Origin: Comamonas endophytica | GTDB taxonomy: Bacteria > Pseudomonadota > Gammaproteobacteria > Burkholderiales > Burkholderiaceae_C | Length of the DNA stretch: 64,000 bases | Reading direction: 5' to 3' | Assembly: GCF_023634805.2 (NCBI RefSeq) | Contig: NZ_CP106881.1 | Span: 186,001 to 250,000, forward strand | Shown here: positions 8,167 through 18,396 of the stretch, piece after piece | How the letters are laid out: each line of letters starts with the position of its first letter | How positions within the stretch are numbered: position 1 is the stretch's first letter | The notes under the pieces: generated by a model | Seen by the model: the letters and a program-made list of their open reading frames with translations, nothing else | Database searches by the model: none | What the model was told of the DNA's origin: nothing | Program-made: the position numbers and the translations under genes

Positions 8167-8934
8167 TCACGCCGGGTGATCGAACTCCGCCCCCTGGAAA
8201 TTCCCGCGGCGGCACGTCAGCACCAGCGTATCACGGTAGCCGCCCTCGCCCAATGGCTGGATCGGCGTGGTCTCATGGATCATGCGCGCGTCATCCAGCA
8301 GCATGACCGACCAGGGCTCGGTCAGCGTGAAGCGCTGGCCCTGCGGGCCCATGGCCTCGAACACCCGCGTCTCGCCGCCCTTGACCTTCTCGCGGCCGAC
8401 CAGGAACACCGCCACCAGGTCCACGCCATCGCGGTGCGCGCCCTCGGGCGTGGGCCGTCCGATGCCATGCGCGGTGTCGATGCGGAACTGGTGCGCTTCC
8501 ATGAACCAGGGGCCCATCGGCGCGCCGGCGCCGAACACCTGGTCGCAAAGATGCCCCATCTGCAGCAGCAGTCGCTGCCAGGCGGGCTGGGCCACGAGCT
8601 CGGCATGCATGGGTGCGAACATGCGCAGCATGCCGCCATGCAGGGCGTTGTATTCGACGGGCTGCCAGTGCGCGCGGTGGGCGACCTGCCGCAGGCCGCC
8701 GTCGCCGGCAATGAAGCAGGAATGGCGCCGGCGGCGGTAGCGGCCGCCATCCTTGAGGTGCTCGTCGGGCGGCAGGTCGGCCCAGTCGCCGCACAATGCC
8801 TGCAGCTGTTCCAGCGCCACGCCGATCCAGGCCGCGACGTCGGCGGGGGACAGAACGGCATAGCCCTGGCTGCGCAACTGCTGCGCGAGCTGCGCGGGGC
8901 GGATATAGGGAGGGGAGAAGGTGACGTGCGTCAT
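8167..8934 (-). CDS. 2OG-Fe(II) dioxygenase family protein (2OG-Fe_Oxy_2 type)
   Basis: A 255-aa protein of the small 2OG-Fe dioxygenase family that includes bacterial L-isoleucine-type amino acid hydroxylases. The iron facial triad is visible: His and Asp in 'EGAHRDGVDLVAVFLVGR' (HxD) and the distal His in 'DDARMIHETTPI', followed by the 2-oxoglutarate-binding Arg in 'GYRDTLVLTCRRG'. It lies 80 bp downstream of glucarate dehydratase on the same strand and could be cotranscribed, but no SD-level coupling is seen. Substrate is not predictable; a free amino acid is a reasonable guess from characterised relatives. Confidence 0.85.
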   Translation of the reverse strand: MTHVTFSPPYIRPAQLAQQLRSQGYAVLSPADVAAWIGVALEQLQALCGDWADLPPDEHLKDGGRYRRRRHSCFIAGDGGLRQVAHRAHWQPVEYNALHGGMLRMFAPMHAELVAQPAWQRLLLQMGHLCDQVFGAGAPMGPWFMEAHQFRIDTAHGIGRPTPEGAHRDGVDLVAVFLVGREKVKGGETRVFEAMGPQGQRFTLTEPWSVMLLDDARMIHETTPIQPLGEGGYRDTLVLTCRRGNFQGAEFDHPA

Positions 8935-9013
8935 AGATCCCCGAGCTTAACGCCGCGCCCCGGGCCTGGGCCGGACACGCGGCGCATTTTTTGCCGGCAC
9001 CGGCCGGCTGGCG

Positions 9014-10288
9014 TCAGAAACGCGGTGTCTTGCCGGTGAACGAGGGATCGTAGCGCTGCATCTGCTTGAGGTCGTCGCGGTTGCGCACGCCGCATTCGAG
9101 GTACTGCGCATGCAGCGTGGCCAGCGCCTCGCGGTCGAGCTCCACGCCCAGGCCGGGCGTGGTGGGCACCGCGACCGCGCCCTGCTCGAAGCGGATGCGT
9201 CCGCCGTTGACCACCTCCTCCTCCTGCCAGGGATAGTGGGTGTCGCAGGCATAGGTCAGGTTGGGCACGCTGGCCGCCACATGCGTCATGGCCATCAGGC
9301 TGATGCCCAGGTGCGAGTTCGAGTGCATGGACATGCCAAGGCCCCAGAGGCGGCACATGCGCGCCAGCGTCTGCGTGGCGCGCAGGCCGCCCCAGTAGTG
9401 ATGGTCCGACAGCAGCACCTTCACCGAGCCCATCTCGCAGCCCTTGCGGAAGTCCTCCATGGTCGTGATGACCATGTTGGTGGCCAGCGGCAGGCGCGTG
9501 TGCTTCGCCAGCTCCGCCATGCCTTCAAGGCCGGGCGTCGGGTCCTCGTAGTACTCGAGGATCTCGTCGAGCGCCGGCGCCGCGGCGATGCTGGCGCTCA
9601 GCGACCAGTTGGCGTTCGGGTCCAACCGCAGCGGCAGTCCAGGGAAGGCCTTGGCCAGCGCCTGCATGCAGGCCACCTCGTGCGCCGGCTCGAACACCCC
9701 GCCCTTGAGCTTGATGCTCTGGAAGCCATAGAGATCGATCATGCGCCGCGCCTGCGCCACGATCTGCTCCGGGCTGATCCCTTCGCCCCAGGCATCGGGG
9801 GCATAGGGGCGGCCGATGTGTTCCGCATACTTGAAGAACAGGTAGGCGCTGTAGGGCACCGAAGAGCGCACGGCGCCGCCCAGCAGGTCAACGATGGGCG
9901 CGCCGACGATCTGCCCCTGCAGGTCCAGCATTCCGACCTCGAAGGTGCTGATCACCTTGGGCGCGTTCTTCGCCGCATGCGAGCCCGGCGCCAGCTCGAA
10001 CTCCACCGCGCCGGGCACCGCCTTGATGGTGGCCCGCACGCGCTCCTCCATCGCATTGAGCGCAAAGGGCGACAGGCCGATCAGCAGCTCGCGCGCCTGC
10101 TCCAGCACGCGCAGCATCGGCTCGTCGCCATAGGTCTCGGAGATGCCCACGCGCCCGTCGCTGGTCTCGAGCTCGACGATGGCACGCAGTGCCCAGGGTT
10201 CGTGGATGCCGGCGGCGTTGAGCAGCGGACCGTCGCGAAAGGCAATGGGCGTGATGCGGACGTGGGTGATGGTGATATCGCGTGCCAT
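9014..10288 (-). CDS. gudD: Glucarate dehydratase-like enolase superfamily enzyme
   Basis: A 424-aa enolase-superfamily enzyme expected to dehydrate D-glucarate (and often L-idarate) to 5-keto-4-deoxyglucarate. The KxK catalytic motif is 'SIKLKGGVF'. Metal ligands sit in 'LRLDPNANW', 'YYEDPTPG' and 'ATNMVITT', and the second catalytic base is the His of 'SMHSNSHLGISL', typical of the glucarate dehydratase subgroup. The start at MARDITI was preferred over a 13-codon longer frame because the family begins there. It lies 35 bp after a Bug-type receptor gene, an association common in Comamonadaceae and consistent with sugar-acid uptake. Specificity for glucarate over a related acid is not proven. 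Confidence 0.85.
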   Translation of the reverse strand: MARDITITHVRITPIAFRDGPLLNAAGIHEPWALRAIVELETSDGRVGISETYGDEPMLRVLEQARELLIGLSPFALNAMEERVRATIKAVPGAVEFELAPGSHAAKNAPKVISTFEVGMLDLQGQIVGAPIVDLLGGAVRSSVPYSAYLFFKYAEHIGRPYAPDAWGEGISPEQIVAQARRMIDLYGFQSIKLKGGVFEPAHEVACMQALAKAFPGLPLRLDPNANWSLSASIAAAPALDEILEYYEDPTPGLEGMAELAKHTRLPLATNMVITTMEDFRKGCEMGSVKVLLSDHHYWGGLRATQTLARMCRLWGLGMSMHSNSHLGISLMAMTHVAASVPNLTYACDTHYPWQEEEVVNGGRIRFEQGAVAVPTTPGLGVELDREALATLHAQYLECGVRNRDDLKQMQRYDPSFTGKTPRF

Positions 10289-10323
10289 GGTTCTCTCTGT
10301 CTCTCGGTGCAGGTCTCGGTTCT

Positions 10324-11304
10324 TCATTCGGTGGTGGCGCCGGTCTTGCGCACCAGCTCGCCCAGGCGGGCGATGTCGGCGGCCGTGACGCGGGCAAGTT
10401 CCACCGGGCTGCTGCCGACCACCTGCATGCCGAACTGCGTTTCAAACTTGGATTTGAGCTCGGGTGTCTTGAGCGCCTTGACGATCTCGGTATTGAGCCG
10501 GGCCACCACCTCCTTGGGCGTGCCCTTGGGTGCATAGACGCCCTGCCAGGACACCAGGTCCAGGCCAGGAAAGCCCGCCTCGGCCGTGGTCGGAACATCG
10601 GGCGCCAGCGGCGAGCGCGTCTTGGTGGTCACCGCCAGGAATTTCAGCTTGCCGGCTTTGACCAGCGGCAGGCCGGCCGTGAGCTGGTCGAACAGGAAGG
10701 GCACATTGCCCGCCGCCACGTCCTGCAGCGCCTGCGGGCTGCCCTTGTAGGCGACGTGCTGCATCGGCACCTTGATCAATTCCGCCATCTGCGCGCCCGT
10801 CAGGTGCGTCGAAGTGCCCGCGCCGGAGGATGCGTACGAGGCTTTTTCAGGGTTCTTGCGGATCCACTCCACCAGTTCCTGTACCGTGTTCACGCCCAGC
10901 GCGCTGTTGACCATCAGCACATTGGGCACATAGGCGATCAGCGTGACCGGCTCGAAATCCTTGACCGGGTCATAGGGCAGCTTCTTGTAGAGCGCGCTGT
11001 TGATGGCATGGGTGCTGATCGTGCCGCCGATCAGCGTATAGCCATCGGCCGGCGCACGGGCCACGGCCTGCACGCCGATGCCGCCGCCCGCGCCCGGGCG
11101 GTTTTCCACCACCACCGATTGCTTGAGCGCGGTGGACAGCTCCTGCCCCACCATGCGCGCCACGACATCGGTCGAACCGCCGGGGGCAAAGGGCACGACC
11201 CAGGTGATGGGCTTGGCGGTGGGCCACTCGCTGGCCTGGGCGGCCGGGGCAAACAGGCAGGTGGCGCTGCACGCAGCAGCGATCAGGGCAAGGCGACGGT
11301 GCAT
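10324..11304 (-). CDS. Tripartite tricarboxylate transporter receptor (Bug family), with glucarate dehydratase
   Basis: A 326-aa periplasmic solute-binding protein of the Bug/TctC family. It has an N-terminal signal peptide ('LALIAAACSATCLFAPAAQA') and then the family's 'PITWVVPFAPGGSTDVVAR' and 'VVVENRPGAGGGIG' segments that form the carboxylate pocket. 'DGYTLIGGT' and the late 'PLAPDVPTTAEAGFPGLD' are also diagnostic. The start was moved 12 codons in, to the ATG in front of the signal peptide. Cotranscription with gudD suggests it binds a sugar acid. No TctA/TctB membrane genes are present in the window, so the receptor must use a permease encoded elsewhere. Confidence 0.93.
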   Translation of the reverse strand: MHRRLALIAAACSATCLFAPAAQASEWPTAKPITWVVPFAPGGSTDVVARMVGQELSTALKQSVVVENRPGAGGGIGVQAVARAPADGYTLIGGTISTHAINSALYKKLPYDPVKDFEPVTLIAYVPNVLMVNSALGVNTVQELVEWIRKNPEKASYASSGAGTSTHLTGAQMAELIKVPMQHVAYKGSPQALQDVAAGNVPFLFDQLTAGLPLVKAGKLKFLAVTTKTRSPLAPDVPTTAEAGFPGLDLVSWQGVYAPKGTPKEVVARLNTEIVKALKTPELKSKFETQFGMQVVGSSPVELARVTAADIARLGELVRKTGATTE

Positions 11305-11344
11305 GGAATTGTCTCCGGAATTATGAAAAAGCGAAGCCATTGAA

Positions 11345-11362
11345 GCACTAATATATTAGTGC
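11345..11362. promoter_or_regulatory. Perfect 18-bp palindromic operator, probably for the GntR regulator
   Basis: GCACTAATATATTAGTGC is a perfect inverted repeat in the divergent promoter region between the Bug/gudD unit and the GntR gene, 40 bp and 47 bp from the two starts. FCD-type GntR regulators usually bind short AT-centred palindromes next to their own gene, so this is the likely autoregulatory and catabolic operator. Confidence 0.75.
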
Positions 11363-11409
11363 GTCAACGTGGCAGACCCTAGAATCAAAGCTTCTCCACG
11401 CCACCCACG

Positions 11410-12090
11410 ATGAAGACCATTCCCAAGCTCGACCGCACCCGCCAGGCCGCCCCGCAAGTGTTCGGATGGTTGCGCGAGGCCATCATCTCGCTGGAGCTCG
11501 CGCCCGGCACCGCCCTGCCGCGCAACGAACTGGCCGAGCGCTTCGAGCTGAGCCAGACTCCCGTGCGCGACGCGCTGATGCAGCTGCGCCAGGAGGGGCT
11601 GGTCGATATCTTCGCCCAGCACGCAACGCGCGTCAGCCGCATCGACCTGCATTCGGCCGAGCAGGCGCAGTTCCTGCGCTGCGCCATCGAACTCGAGGTG
11701 CTGCGCTCCCTGGCGCTTTCCGGCGATGCAGCGCTCCACGCCCGGCTGGCCGCCATGGTGGATCTGCAGGCAGCGTTGGCGAGCCACGGCGCCGAGGAAT
11801 TCATTGCAGCCGACCAGGCCTTCCACCGGGCGATGTACGAAGCTGCAGGTGTGCCCGATCTCTACGAACTGGTGCGCCGGCGCAGCGGCCATCTCGACCG
11901 GCTGCGCCGGCTGGACCTGCCCTCTCCCGGCAATCCCGAGCGCGTGGTGCGCGACCATCGGCGCATCGTGAATGCACTTGCCAAGGGCGATGCCGACGCG
12001 GCGCAGGCGGCGCTGCGCGCGCATCTGTCCGGCACGCTGAGCCGGGTTGCCGACATCCGCGCGCGGCACCCGGAATACGTCACGCAGTGA
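11410..12090 (+). CDS. GntR-family regulator, FCD subfamily
   Basis: A 226-aa regulator with an N-terminal GntR winged helix ('LPRNELAERFELSQTPVRDA', residues ~37-56) and an all-helical FCD ligand domain from ~residue 75. The metal/ligand-binding residues of FCD domains are seen as Asp in 'AADQAFHRAMYE' with its following His, and His in 'VRDHRRIVNAL' and 'LRAHLSGTL'. It is divergent from the Bug/gudD unit and a perfect palindrome lies between them, so it most likely represses that unit in the absence of the acid substrate. A second Bug gene and a TauD-like gene follow on the same strand. Confidence 0.92.
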   Translation: MKTIPKLDRTRQAAPQVFGWLREAIISLELAPGTALPRNELAERFELSQTPVRDALMQLRQEGLVDIFAQHATRVSRIDLHSAEQAQFLRCAIELEVLRSLALSGDAALHARLAAMVDLQAALASHGAEEFIAADQAFHRAMYEAAGVPDLYELVRRRSGHLDRLRRLDLPSPGNPERVVRDHRRIVNALAKGDADAAQAALRAHLSGTLSRVADIRARHPEYVTQ

Positions 12091-12204
12091 GTTGCGTCCT
12101 TATGCTTTTTCCAAGCAAGTTCATGCGAAAAGCTTCCTTTTCAGCATAAACGGGGCTTTCTACAGTGCGGTTCAAGCAGCAAGAGTCTGCAAAGGAACCG
12201 CGCC

Positions 12205-13257
12205 ATGCCCACAACGAAACACTTTCCGCCCCCGCGCCTTGCCCTCTCGCGGCGCGCCGCCCTGGCGGCGGCCCTGGCCTGCAGCGCCTGGCTGCCGGCG
12301 CAGGCGCAGACGGGGGCCGGTTCCTGGAAGCCGAGCAAGTCCACCGAATTTCTCGTGCCCAGCGGCGCGGGCGCGGCGCTCGATGTCGCGGCGCGCAAGC
12401 TCACCGAGCTGCTGGCGCGCGAGAAGCTCGCGCCCGGCTTCATTGTCAGCAACAAATCCAGCGCCCATGGCATCGTGGCGCTCGAGGGCCTGCACCGCCA
12501 CCCGGGCGACGCCCACACGCTGATGACGCTCAGCACCAGCTACGGCAACAGCCAGGCGCAGAACGCGCTGCCCGCGCACCTGCAAAAGGGCACGCCCGTG
12601 GCCACGCTGTTCCGCGAATTCGTCACGGTGGTGGTACGCGCGGACTCGCCGCTGCGCAACACGCAGGACTTGATCGCGCAGCTCAAACAGGACCCAGGCA
12701 AATACTCCATAGGCATTGCCACGACGCTGGGCAACCATATCCATCTGGGGGTGGCGCAGCCACTGAAGCAGGCCGGCGTGGACATCAAGGGGTTGCGCAT
12801 CGTGCCCTACAAATCCTCGGTCGAATCCATGACCGCATTGGTCGGCGGCCACCTCGACGTGGTTTCCGCCACCACGCCCAACCTGCTGCCCTATCTGCAA
12901 AGCGGCCGCGTGCGCGTGCTGGCGATCGCCGCCGAGCAGCGCCTGGGCGGCGCGTTCGCGCAGTCGCCGACCTGGAAGGAGCAAGGCATCGACTATGTCA
13001 GCGATTCGTTCCAGGGCGTGATGACGGTGCCCGGCGCCAGCCCGGCGCAGACCGCCTATTGGGTCGATGCGCTGCGCAAGGTGTCTGAAACCCGGGAGTG
13101 GAAGGACTTCGTCGCGCTGAACCAGTGGGAGCCCTGGTTCCAGGGCCCGCAGGCGACGCAGCAGCTGCTGCAGGCCCAGCTCAAGACCAACCAGGCGCTG
13201 CTGGGCGAACTGGGCCTGCTGCCCGACGCGCCGCAAAAGCTCGCCAAGTCCCGCTGA
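12205..13257 (+). CDS. Bug-family solute receptor (divergent), next to a TauD-like dioxygenase
   Basis: A 350-aa periplasmic binding protein of the Bug/TctC superfamily but more divergent than the other two in this window. 'STEFLVPSGAGAALDVAARK' replaces the usual PFxPGG motif, while the central 'YKSSVESMTALVGGHLDVVS' and 'GRVRVLAIAAEQR' segments remain. The export signal carries an Arg pair ('LSRRAALAAALACSAWLPAQ'), possibly Tat-type. The TauD/TfdA gene starts 25 bp after its stop with its own AGGAG, so the pair is probably cotranscribed: capture of a compound followed by its oxidative cleavage. No permease genes are nearby. Confidence 0.85.
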   Translation: MPTTKHFPPPRLALSRRAALAAALACSAWLPAQAQTGAGSWKPSKSTEFLVPSGAGAALDVAARKLTELLAREKLAPGFIVSNKSSAHGIVALEGLHRHPGDAHTLMTLSTSYGNSQAQNALPAHLQKGTPVATLFREFVTVVVRADSPLRNTQDLIAQLKQDPGKYSIGIATTLGNHIHLGVAQPLKQAGVDIKGLRIVPYKSSVESMTALVGGHLDVVSATTPNLLPYLQSGRVRVLAIAAEQRLGGAFAQSPTWKEQGIDYVSDSFQGVMTVPGASPAQTAYWVDALRKVSETREWKDFVALNQWEPWFQGPQATQQLLQAQLKTNQALLGELGLLPDAPQKLAKSR

Positions 13258-13282
13258 AACTGCCAACGACAGGAGAGACGAC

Positions 13283-14272
13283 ATGAACATGCGCCTGGAT
13301 GCCTCGCCCCAGCAACTGTTGACCGAGCGCCTGCGGACCGCGCTGCAGGCCACGCCCCATATCAGCGCCGTGCCGCAATCGGCTCACATCGGCGCGCTGA
13401 TCGGCGGCGTGGACCTGCGCCGGCCGCTGACGGCCGCCGAAGTGCACAGCATCCGCTCTGCGCTGCTGCGCTGGAAGGTGGTGTTCTTTCGCGACCAGCA
13501 CCTGAGCCACGAGCAGCATGTGGCCTTTGCGCGCCAGTTCGGCGAGCTGACCATTGGCCACCCGGTCTTCGGCCATGTGGAAGGCCACCCCGAGCTGTAC
13601 TCGATCGCCAAGCACCGCCGCGCCAACAGCCACGGCAGCGAGCCCGAGCGCCGGCCCTGGACCGGCTGGCATGCGGACGTCACCGCCGCGCACAACCCGC
13701 CCGCGGCCTCGATTCTGCGCGGCGTGACGATTCCGCCCTATGGCGGCGACACGCAGTGGACCAATCTGGCGGCCGCCTACGAGGCGCTGTCCGAGCCGCT
13801 CAAGGCCTTTGCCCAGACCCTGCGCGGCGAACACCGCTTCAGTCCGCCCGCGGGCGCCAACCCCACGCCCGAATACCTCGAGCTGATCCGCAACAACACC
13901 CTGGTCAGCGAGCATCCGCTGGTCACCGTGCACCCCGAGACCGGCGAACAGGTGCTCTACATCAGCCCGGGGTTCCTCAAGAGCATCAGCGGGCTGCGCA
14001 CACGTGAATCGCGCGTGCTGCTGGAATTGCTCTGGGAACACGCGGTTTCCAGCGAATTCACCGTGCGCTTCAAATGGGAGCCGGGCTCCATTGCCTTCTG
14101 GGACAACCGATCGACGGCCCATGTCGCGCCGCAGGATATCTTCGCGCTGGAATACGACCGCCAGCTCTACCGCAGCACGCTGGTCGGCGAGGTGCCGGTG
14201 GGGGCGGATGGGCGCCCGTCCACCGCGATCCAGGGGGATCCGGTGCTGGCGGCGCATGGGGCGGCTTACTGA
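13283..14272 (+). CDS. TauD/TfdA-family 2-oxoglutarate dioxygenase
   Basis: A 329-aa Fe(II)/2-oxoglutarate dioxygenase. Iron ligands are His and Asp in 'TGWHADVTAAHNPP' (near residue 132) and the distal His in 'WDNRSTAHVAPQDI' (near residue 280). The 2-oxoglutarate-binding Arg is in 'DRQLYRSTLVGE'. The N-terminal core 'LRWKVVFFRDQHLSHEQHVA' is typical. Family members release sulfite from taurine or cleave aryloxyalkanoates and alkyl sulfates. It follows a Bug receptor, suggesting an imported organic acid or sulfonate. A strong terminator ends the unit. The exact substrate cannot be told from the sequence. Confidence 0.92.
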   Translation: MNMRLDASPQQLLTERLRTALQATPHISAVPQSAHIGALIGGVDLRRPLTAAEVHSIRSALLRWKVVFFRDQHLSHEQHVAFARQFGELTIGHPVFGHVEGHPELYSIAKHRRANSHGSEPERRPWTGWHADVTAAHNPPAASILRGVTIPPYGGDTQWTNLAAAYEALSEPLKAFAQTLRGEHRFSPPAGANPTPEYLELIRNNTLVSEHPLVTVHPETGEQVLYISPGFLKSISGLRTRESRVLLELLWEHAVSSEFTVRFKWEPGSIAFWDNRSTAHVAPQDIFALEYDRQLYRSTLVGEVPVGADGRPSTAIQGDPVLAAHGAAY

Positions 14273-14312
14273 GCGGGTTGAAGGGGATGTCTCTTCCCTC
14301 TGGGGAATTTGG

Positions 14313-14338
14313 GCGCTGCCTGGGCAGCGCTTTTTTTT
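14313..14338 (+). terminator. Rho-independent terminator after the TauD-like gene
   Basis: An 8-bp stem GCGCTGCC/GGCAGCGC with a 2-nt loop runs straight into eight T residues on the plus strand. Confidence 0.93.
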
Positions 14339-14351
14339 CGCCTGCTGCGCC

Positions 14352-14819
14352 TCAATCGAGCTTGCGCACCTCGGTCGCGTCCGGCGCCAGCGGCCGGCCG
14401 TCCTCGGTGCTCGGCACCATGAACGGCACCGGCAGTTGCGTGCGCCTGTCCACCAGCACCGAATGGCGCTCACCGGTGCCGAACAGCTGCCGTTCGCCCC
14501 ATTGGCGCAGCGCCACGACGACGGGAAACAGGCTTTCGCCGCGCGGCGTCAGCACGTATTCCTGATAGGCCGTGCCGTCGGATGCGGCCTGCATGGCGAG
14601 GACGCCGGCATCGACCAGCCTGCGCAGGCGGTCCGCCAGGATGTTGCGCGCCATGCCCAGGCTGCGCTGGAAGTCGCCGAAGCGGCGTACGCCATCGAAG
14701 GCGTCGCGCACGATCAGGAGCGTCCAGCGGTCTCCCACGATATCGACGCAGCGCGCGACGGGACAGGGCTCGTGATCAATGGCAGGGCGGCGTGACACGG
14801 AGTTTGTGGAAGTCGGCAT
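14352..14819 (-). CDS. HxlR-family transcriptional regulator
   Basis: A 155-aa single-domain HxlR winged-helix regulator. The conserved Cys-containing start 'EPCPVARCVDIVGDRWTLLI' is followed by 'RDAFDGVRRFGDFQRSLGMA' and 'LADRLRRLVDAGVL', the standard HxlR fold. The two N-terminal Cys residues may sense electrophiles or redox state, as in several relatives. The start was placed at MPTSTNS; a longer frame adds 12 residues. It is divergent from an MFS transporter 74 bp away, so it most likely controls that gene. Confidence 0.92.
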   Translation of the reverse strand: MPTSTNSVSRRPAIDHEPCPVARCVDIVGDRWTLLIVRDAFDGVRRFGDFQRSLGMARNILADRLRRLVDAGVLAMQAASDGTAYQEYVLTPRGESLFPVVVALRQWGERQLFGTGERHSVLVDRRTQLPVPFMVPSTEDGRPLAPDATEVRKLD

Positions 14820-14893
14820 GTGGTTGCATTTTAGGACTGCTTCACCTAGCATCAAAGCAGTTTTATTTTGAAACCAGTTTCAGGAGCTACCGC

Positions 14894-16114
14894 ATGCATC
14901 CTTCGCCCGTCCCCCCACTGCCTCGTGCGCCAGCGGAACTGCCCCGCGCTGTCGTGCTGCTGTTTGCGCTGGCCAGTGGCCTGAGCGTTGCCAACGTCTA
15001 CTACGCCCAGCCGCTGCTCGACAGCCTGGCCCATGACTTCGGCATCAGTCAGGCCGTGGTGGGCGGCGTGGTGACGGCCACGCAGATAGGCTGCGCGCTG
15101 GCGCTGCTGCTGCTGGTGCCCCTGGGCGACCGCCTGGAGCGCCGCCGGCTGATGGCGGCGCAGCTGCTGGTGCTCGTGGCCGCGCTTGCGGGTGTGGCGC
15201 TGGCGCGGCAGTTGCCCGTACTGCTGGCAGGCATGCTGCTGGTGGGCTTGATGGGCACCGCAATGACGCAGGGCCTGATTGCCTACGCGGCCAGCGCTGC
15301 TGCGCCGCAGGCGCGCGGGCGCGTCGTCGGCGCGGCGCAGTCCGGCGTATTTGTCGGCCTGCTGCTGGCGCGGGTGTTTTCCGGTGCCGTGAGCGATCTT
15401 GCGGGCTGGCGCGCGGTCTATGCCAGCGCCGCGCTGCTGATGCTGGCGCTGGCGCTGCCGCTGTGGCGCCGGCTGCCGGCCCTGCCTGCCACGGGCCAGT
15501 CGCCCGGCTATGCACGCCTGGTGGGCTCGATGCTCACGCTGCTGCGCCAGCAAAAGCAGCTGCAGGTGCGCGGACTGCTGGCGCTGCTGATGTTTGCCGC
15601 GTTCAACATCTTCTGGAGCGCGCTGGTGCTGCCCCTGCGCGCCGCCGGCCTGTCGCACACGGCCATCGGTGCCTTCGGTTTGGTGGGCGTGGCCGGCGCA
15701 CTGGCGGGCGCGCGCGCCGGGCAATGGGCCGATCGCGGATACGCCGGGCGCACCAGCGCGCTGGCGCTGGCCCTGCTGCTGCTGGCGTGGTGGCCGCTGG
15801 CGCTGATGGAGCAATCGCTGTGGGCGCTGGTACTGGGCATCCTGCTGCTGGACCTGGGCGGGCAGGCGCTGCATGTGACCAACCAGAGCCTGGTGCTGCA
15901 GGCGCGGCCCGAGGCGCACAGCCGGCTGATCGCCCTCTACATGCTGTTCTATGCCGCGGGCAGCGCAGCCGGCGCGCTTTGCGGCACCGCCGCCTACGCC
16001 CATGCCGGCTGGCAGGCCGTGTGCCTGCTCGGCGCCGGCGTGAGCCTGCTGGCGCTGCTGCTGTGGTGGCGCACGCGCGAGGCCTGCCCGGCGCCGCCGC
16101 GCACAGCCGCCTGA
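14894..16114 (+). CDS. MFS transporter (YnfM/Bcr-like drug or metabolite exporter)
   Basis: A 406-aa twelve-helix inner-membrane major facilitator. It starts with 'NVYYAQPLLDSLAHDFGISQ', a signature of the YnfM-like group, and has the motif A loop as 'PLGDRLERRRLMAAQ' between TM2 and TM3. AGGAG precedes the ATG (CAGGAGCTACCGC). The divergent HxlR gene suggests inducible efflux of a toxic compound. The last 15 residues are Ala/Pro-rich and cytoplasmic. The substrate is unknown. Confidence 0.9.
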   Translation: MHPSPVPPLPRAPAELPRAVVLLFALASGLSVANVYYAQPLLDSLAHDFGISQAVVGGVVTATQIGCALALLLLVPLGDRLERRRLMAAQLLVLVAALAGVALARQLPVLLAGMLLVGLMGTAMTQGLIAYAASAAAPQARGRVVGAAQSGVFVGLLLARVFSGAVSDLAGWRAVYASAALLMLALALPLWRRLPALPATGQSPGYARLVGSMLTLLRQQKQLQVRGLLALLMFAAFNIFWSALVLPLRAAGLSHTAIGAFGLVGVAGALAGARAGQWADRGYAGRTSALALALLLLAWWPLALMEQSLWALVLGILLLDLGGQALHVTNQSLVLQARPEAHSRLIALYMLFYAAGSAAGALCGTAAYAHAGWQAVCLLGAGVSLLALLLWWRTREACPAPPRTAA

Positions 16115-16129
16115 GTGCGCCGCAGCCGC

Positions 16130-18213
<2,084 letters not shown>

Positions 18214-18267
18214 GGAATGGCTGCACGGTATTCCGGCGATCGTCCCAAACTTATGGACTGGCCCTTC

Positions 18268-18362
18268 ACCCTTCGACCGGGCCGCGCAGGCAGGCTCAGG
18301 GCGAACGGTAAAAGCGCGCCCGGTATTCACCGTTCGTCCTGAGCCTGTCGAAGGATGGACGG
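18268..18362. repeat. REP-like inverted pair
   Basis: Two oppositely oriented copies of a ~24-bp unit with the core CGTTCG...GAGCC...TCGAAGG are separated by ~25 bp. The second copy reads CGTTCGTCCTGAGCCTGTCG, the first is its degenerate complement. The same unit recurs in two other intergenic regions of the window. It lies between the 3' ends of the convergent IclR and LysR genes. Confidence 0.8.
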
Positions 18363-18396
18363 CCTGCGCGAAAAATGAGTGCGCGTCTTGAAAAAA

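Noticed and set aside
8940..9010. GC-rich inverted repeat between the 2OG-Fe dioxygenase and glucarate dehydratase genes
   Set aside because: On the minus strand it is followed by an A-run rather than a T-run, so it does not look like a terminator.
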